DNA from: Actinomycetes bacterium
GTDB lineage: Bacteria; Actinomycetota; Acidimicrobiia; Acidimicrobiales; RAAP-2
Reading direction: 5' to 3'
DNA: 7,996 nt
Assembly (NCBI GenBank): GCA_021826255.1
Contig: JAKBAZ010000056.1
Location: forward strand, 1 to 7,996
Shown: in pieces, positions 6,055 through 7,996 of the stretch
Layout of the letters: each line of letters begins with the position of its first letter
How positions within the stretch are numbered: position 1 is the stretch's first letter
Notes under the pieces: model-generated
The model's input: the letters and a program-made list of their open reading frames with translations, nothing else
What the model was told of the DNA's origin: nothing
Database searches by the model: none
Position numbers and translations under genes: made by a program

Positions 6055-7153
6055 CCCAGTGCCAGAAGAGTTTCGGACCGACGTCGTCACGGCCCACGTG
6101 AAACCGTCCCGTGCGAAAGGTCGGTGGGTGGACCGGAGGATCACCGGGCTCCGCGGTCGGGGGCTCGGGCATCTCGAACTCCCCGTCGTCCCACATGGGG
6201 ATGCCGAAGTCCTCGGCGCGCTCCGGCGGTCCGGGTGGGGGCGGTGTGGGTAAAAGGGCCCCCACCGCCCGACCCGCCGGTGAAGAGGGGGCGTCGGCGA
6301 CGGCGTGAGCGGCTCGTCGGCGTAGACCCTCAAGAGAGTGGAGGGCGGAGTGTTCGAGGAGGGGAATCACTCGCAGAACCAGGAAGGGTGCGAGGGCCGC
6401 CAGGAGCACGCTGACCGCGCCAGTCACCACCGAGATGATGCCGCCCGACGCGAGTTCGTGAACTCCGAGAGACAAGGTGACGACGATCGCCACTTTGGCC
6501 ATCGCCAGCGCCACGAACGTCTCGACCAGTCGGGCGGCGAGGCGTCGTAAGGATCCCACGACGGCCAGCGGGATGATGAGCGGACTGAGGGCCAGGAGTA
6601 ACGCGAGGACCACCGCGCGAACCACGAGATCACACCACAGAAGGAAACCCCCGAGGGCGGTGAGGGTCGCCACCACGAGCACGCCGAATCCCGGTAGACC
6701 CGCGAACGCCGTCACCCCGACGAGGTGACGCAAACTCGGACCAATCGGTAGGGCGGCCACCGAACTCAGCGCGTTCGCCAGCTGCAAGATCACTGTCGCG
6801 ATGTCCGGCGCAAAGAGAGTACCGAGTGCAACGAGGGGTAGTGAGAGCAGGGCCGAGCGCACCACTCGTCCGGCGTCCCCGTGAAGAGTCCCCCCAATCA
6901 CCGCGGCGAGTAGCGCCACGAGGGTAACGAGGGGTGCCGCCAGCAACAGTGCGTGGTACTCGGCGCTCGCGGAACCGACGATACGACCGGCGTCACTGGG
7001 CGAGTCAACGAGGGTGCCGAGCGTGTCGTAGAGCCACGAGAGCGACCCGCCAACCCAGCCGGCTAACCCGTCGAAGAAGCCGTTCACACTGAGTGAACTG
7101 AGCGCTCCCCCGGCACAGAGGACGGGAGATCCGAGACAGGTGAGCAGGCTCAT
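6047..7153 (-). CDS. VirB6/TrbL-like polytopic membrane channel protein
   Basis: The 368-residue protein has about six hydrophobic segments (approximately 68-88, 100-127, 150-173, 177-200, 213-231 and 238-263). It carries the sequence pattern of the SCO6881/TrbL/VirB6 group, notably LALSPLIIPLAVVGSLRRLA followed by VETFVALAMAKVAIVV. VirB6-type proteins form part of the inner-membrane pore of type IV secretion systems. From about residue 289 to the end the protein is a hydrophilic tail rich in proline and acidic residues, with PTPPPPGPP, WDDGEFEMPEPP and a final FWHWDD, presumably disordered and outside the membrane. The ATG at 7153 overlaps the preceding stop as ATGA. The N-terminal 20 residues contain two cysteines and are weakly hydrophobic, but I see no clear cleavable signal. 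Confidence 0.8.
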   Translation of the reverse strand: MSLLTCLGSPVLCAGGALSSLSVNGFFDGLAGWVGGSLSWLYDTLGTLVDSPSDAGRIVGSASAEYHALLLAAPLVTLVALLAAVIGGTLHGDAGRVVRSALLSLPLVALGTLFAPDIATVILQLANALSSVAALPIGPSLRHLVGVTAFAGLPGFGVLVVATLTALGGFLLWCDLVVRAVVLALLLALSPLIIPLAVVGSLRRLAARLVETFVALAMAKVAIVVTLSLGVHELASGGIISVVTGAVSVLLAALAPFLVLRVIPLLEHSALHSLEGLRRRAAHAVADAPSSPAGRAVGALLPTPPPPGPPERAEDFGIPMWDDGEFEMPEPPTAEPGDPPVHPPTFRTGRFHVGRDDVGPKLFWHWDD

Positions 7154-7437
7154 CCGTGCACCGTGAGGCCCGTGTGGAAGAAGAAGTTAACGAGGGCCGG
7201 GGCCGCCCCGATCACCACGGCGGCGATGAGGGAGGTGACCACCGCCCGGCGACCCGCCGCCGACTGGTGAAAGTTCTGGGAGTGGCTACCGACGGCCCAG
7301 AGGACGGCGCCGACGAGTAGCGCGATCAGGGCTCCGAGGAGAGCCCACGCACTCACGCCGTTCGCGAGTTGTTGCAGAACGGCGCCACCGGGCAACGCCG
7401 TAGTGGAGGGGGTGACGGTGACGTCGGCAAATACCAT
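7150..7437 (-). CDS. Small two-helix membrane protein, VirB2/DUF6112-like
   Basis: This 95-residue protein has two membrane helices (about 27-50 and 64-86) joined by a short polar loop with SHSQNFHQSAAGRR. The ALPGGAVLQQLANG start, the SQN...GRR loop and the APALVNFFF end match, from memory, the small integral membrane proteins (annotated DUF6112) that precede the SCO6881-like gene in actinobacterial type IV clusters. Size and topology resemble VirB2/TrbC pilins, but no classical signal peptide is visible, so a pilus role is inference. It is the first gene of the six-gene leftward operon. AAGGAG lies five bases before its ATG, the strongest ribosome binding site in the cluster. Confidence 0.75.
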   Translation of the reverse strand: MVFADVTVTPSTTALPGGAVLQQLANGVSAWALLGALIALLVGAVLWAVGSHSQNFHQSAAGRRAVVTSLIAAVVIGAAPALVNFFFHTGLTVHG

Positions 7438-7442
7438 GAGGG

Positions 7443-7448
7443 CTCCTT
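7443..7448 (-). promoter_or_regulatory. Ribosome binding site at the head of the type IV operon
   Basis: On the minus strand this reads AAGGAG, five bases before the ATG at 7437-7435. Later genes in the operon rely on start/stop overlaps, so this site probably sets translation for the whole cluster. Confidence 0.65.
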
Positions 7449-7467
7449 AGAACGTGTGGGGACTCTC

Positions 7468-7481
7468 GCAACGGTCGTTGC
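7468..7481. promoter_or_regulatory. 14-bp palindrome in divergent promoter region, candidate operator
   Basis: GCAACG and CGTTGC are perfect inverted repeats separated by two bases (GT). The site lies midway in the 80-nt gap between the leftward type IV operon and the rightward kinase gene. On the minus strand it falls in the 17-nt spacer between a weak TTAGCC (7485-7490) and GAGAGT (7462-7467), which could be a poor -35/-10 pair. Binding by a dimeric repressor is plausible, but the regulator is unknown. Confidence 0.35.
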
Positions 7482-7502
7482 CACGGCTAACCCCGGTGGA
7501 CC

Positions 7503-7511
7503 TGCGAGAAT
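7503..7511 (+). promoter_or_regulatory. Possible extended -10 promoter for a leaderless kinase mRNA
   Basis: The bases TGC-GAGAAT fit an extended -10 element (TGn followed by a hexamer matching TATAAT at four of six positions). Six bases follow before the GTG at 7518, so transcription would start at the start codon itself. Leaderless messages of this form are common in actinobacteria, and no Shine-Dalgarno sequence is visible before the GTG. No good -35 hexamer is found. Confidence 0.35.
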
Positions 7512-7517
7512 GGCCGA

Positions 7518-7996
7518 GTGATCGCCTCCGCTTTGCCCCTCGCTCACTGGTCGCCACCCCTCGTCTACGCCGCTGGCGCGGGACTGGTCGTGGTCGGAGC
7601 CCTTATCGGGGCCCTCCTCTACCGAGTCCGAGGACAACGGGCCATCGCTCAGCGCCTCTTCGCCCTCGCCACCCGACTCGGAGTGGAGCCCCGCGACGAT
7701 CGGGGCAAGGTAGAAGCGGCCCTCACCCACCTCGAAGAGGCGGCCGGACTGGCCACCTCCGTGGTCAGCGAGGCCGACGCGGGGGCCCTCCGTCTCCGTC
7801 GCACACTCGACGCACTCTCTCTCGGGGTCGTACTCGTCAACGAGGGGGGTGACGTTTTGTACCGCAATCCCCAGGCCGAAGCCCTCATGGCCTCGCGGTA
7901 CGGTGACGCGTTAGCCGCGCAGGCGGTCACCGAGTCCCTCGGTGAGGCCTGGTCCAACGGAGTCGCCGAGCGGGACCTCGACATTTACGGACCCCC
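7518..7996 (+). CDS. SenX3/PhoR-type sensor histidine kinase (5' part, runs off window)
   Basis: The open frame from the GTG at 7518 stays open to the window edge (159 codons). It encodes one membrane helix (about residues 13-35), a juxtamembrane arginine-rich segment, a helical linker, and the start of a PAS domain (LRRTLDALSLGVVLVNEGG at 93-111, then VLYRNPQAEALM). The NPQAEALM stretch and the AERDLDIYGPP ending are characteristic of actinobacterial SenX3-like kinases, which sense phosphate status with the Pst/PhoU proteins and phosphorylate an OmpR-type regulator (RegX3/PhoP). The histidine-phosphotransfer and ATPase domains would lie beyond the window. It is transcribed away from the type IV operon. 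An earlier ATG at 7510 is out of frame and closes after three codons. Confidence 0.82.
   Translation, partial: MIASALPLAHWSPPLVYAAGAGLVVVGALIGALLYRVRGQRAIAQRLFALATRLGVEPRDDRGKVEAALTHLEEAAGLATSVVSEADAGALRLRRTLDALSLGVVLVNEGGDVLYRNPQAEALMASRYGDALAAQAVTESLGEAWSNGVAERDLDIYGP

Noticed and set aside
6055..6333. N-terminal extension of the SCO6880-like gene to an upstream start
   Set aside because: The added 93 residues are proline/arginine/serine-rich, lie wholly inside the VirB6-like gene in another frame, and precede a well-placed ATG with an 8-nt overlap.
7353..7730. Minus-strand open frame across the divergent intergenic region
   Set aside because: It is antisense to the kinase gene and out of frame with the small membrane protein; it has no family resemblance and would erase the only promoter region.
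1..7996. CRISPR arrays, insertion sequences or other dispersed repeats
   Set aside because: I found no regularly spaced repeats with spacers, no transposase-like protein and no long terminal inverted repeats on reading both strands.

Overview
The window is high-GC (roughly two thirds G+C by eye) and looks like the chromosome of an actinobacterium. The lineage cues are a SenX3/PhoR-type sensor kinase with one N-terminal membrane helix, a ROK kinase of the polyphosphate-glucokinase type, and a type IV secretion gene set in the order known from the Streptomyces coelicolor SCO6880/SCO6881 cluster. A streamlined lineage such as Acidimicrobiia would fit the short proteins and tight packing, but that placement is a guess.

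Layout. Positions 1-269 hold no gene. They contain a large hairpin just past the end of the first gene, an 11-bp direct repeat, and a -10-like box pointing left towards a gene outside the window. Positions 270-1019 (minus) encode an AIM24/TIGR00266 family protein. Positions 1052-1856 (minus) hold a broken chimera: the helix-turn-helix and half of the sensor domain of a DeoR regulator, frameshifted at a run of eight G, then joined in frame to the C-terminal quarter of a rhamnulokinase. This looks like the scar of a deleted rhamnose-type sugar operon. A complete tRNA-Arg(ACG) follows at 1944-2017 (minus).

Positions 2047-7437 (minus) form one compact operon of six genes, read from right to left. 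They are a small two-helix membrane protein (VirB2/DUF6112-like), a VirB6/TrbL-like membrane protein, an SCO6880/PrgI-like protein, a short VirB4-type ATPase, a VirD4/TraG-type coupling ATPase, and a ROK sugar kinase. Four of the five junctions are 4-nt ATGA or GTGA overlaps and one is an 8-nt overlap, so the whole set is probably translationally coupled. The proteins would form the inner-membrane channel and energy centre of a type IV secretion machine. No relaxase, VirB8-like protein, cell-wall hydrolase, integrase or replication gene lies in the window, so it is open whether this is a conjugative element or a fixed chromosomal exporter. The kinase at the end of the operon is unexpected.

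A short divergent intergenic region (7438-7517) with a 14-bp palindrome separates this operon from the rightward 5' part of a sensor histidine kinase gene (7518 to the window edge).
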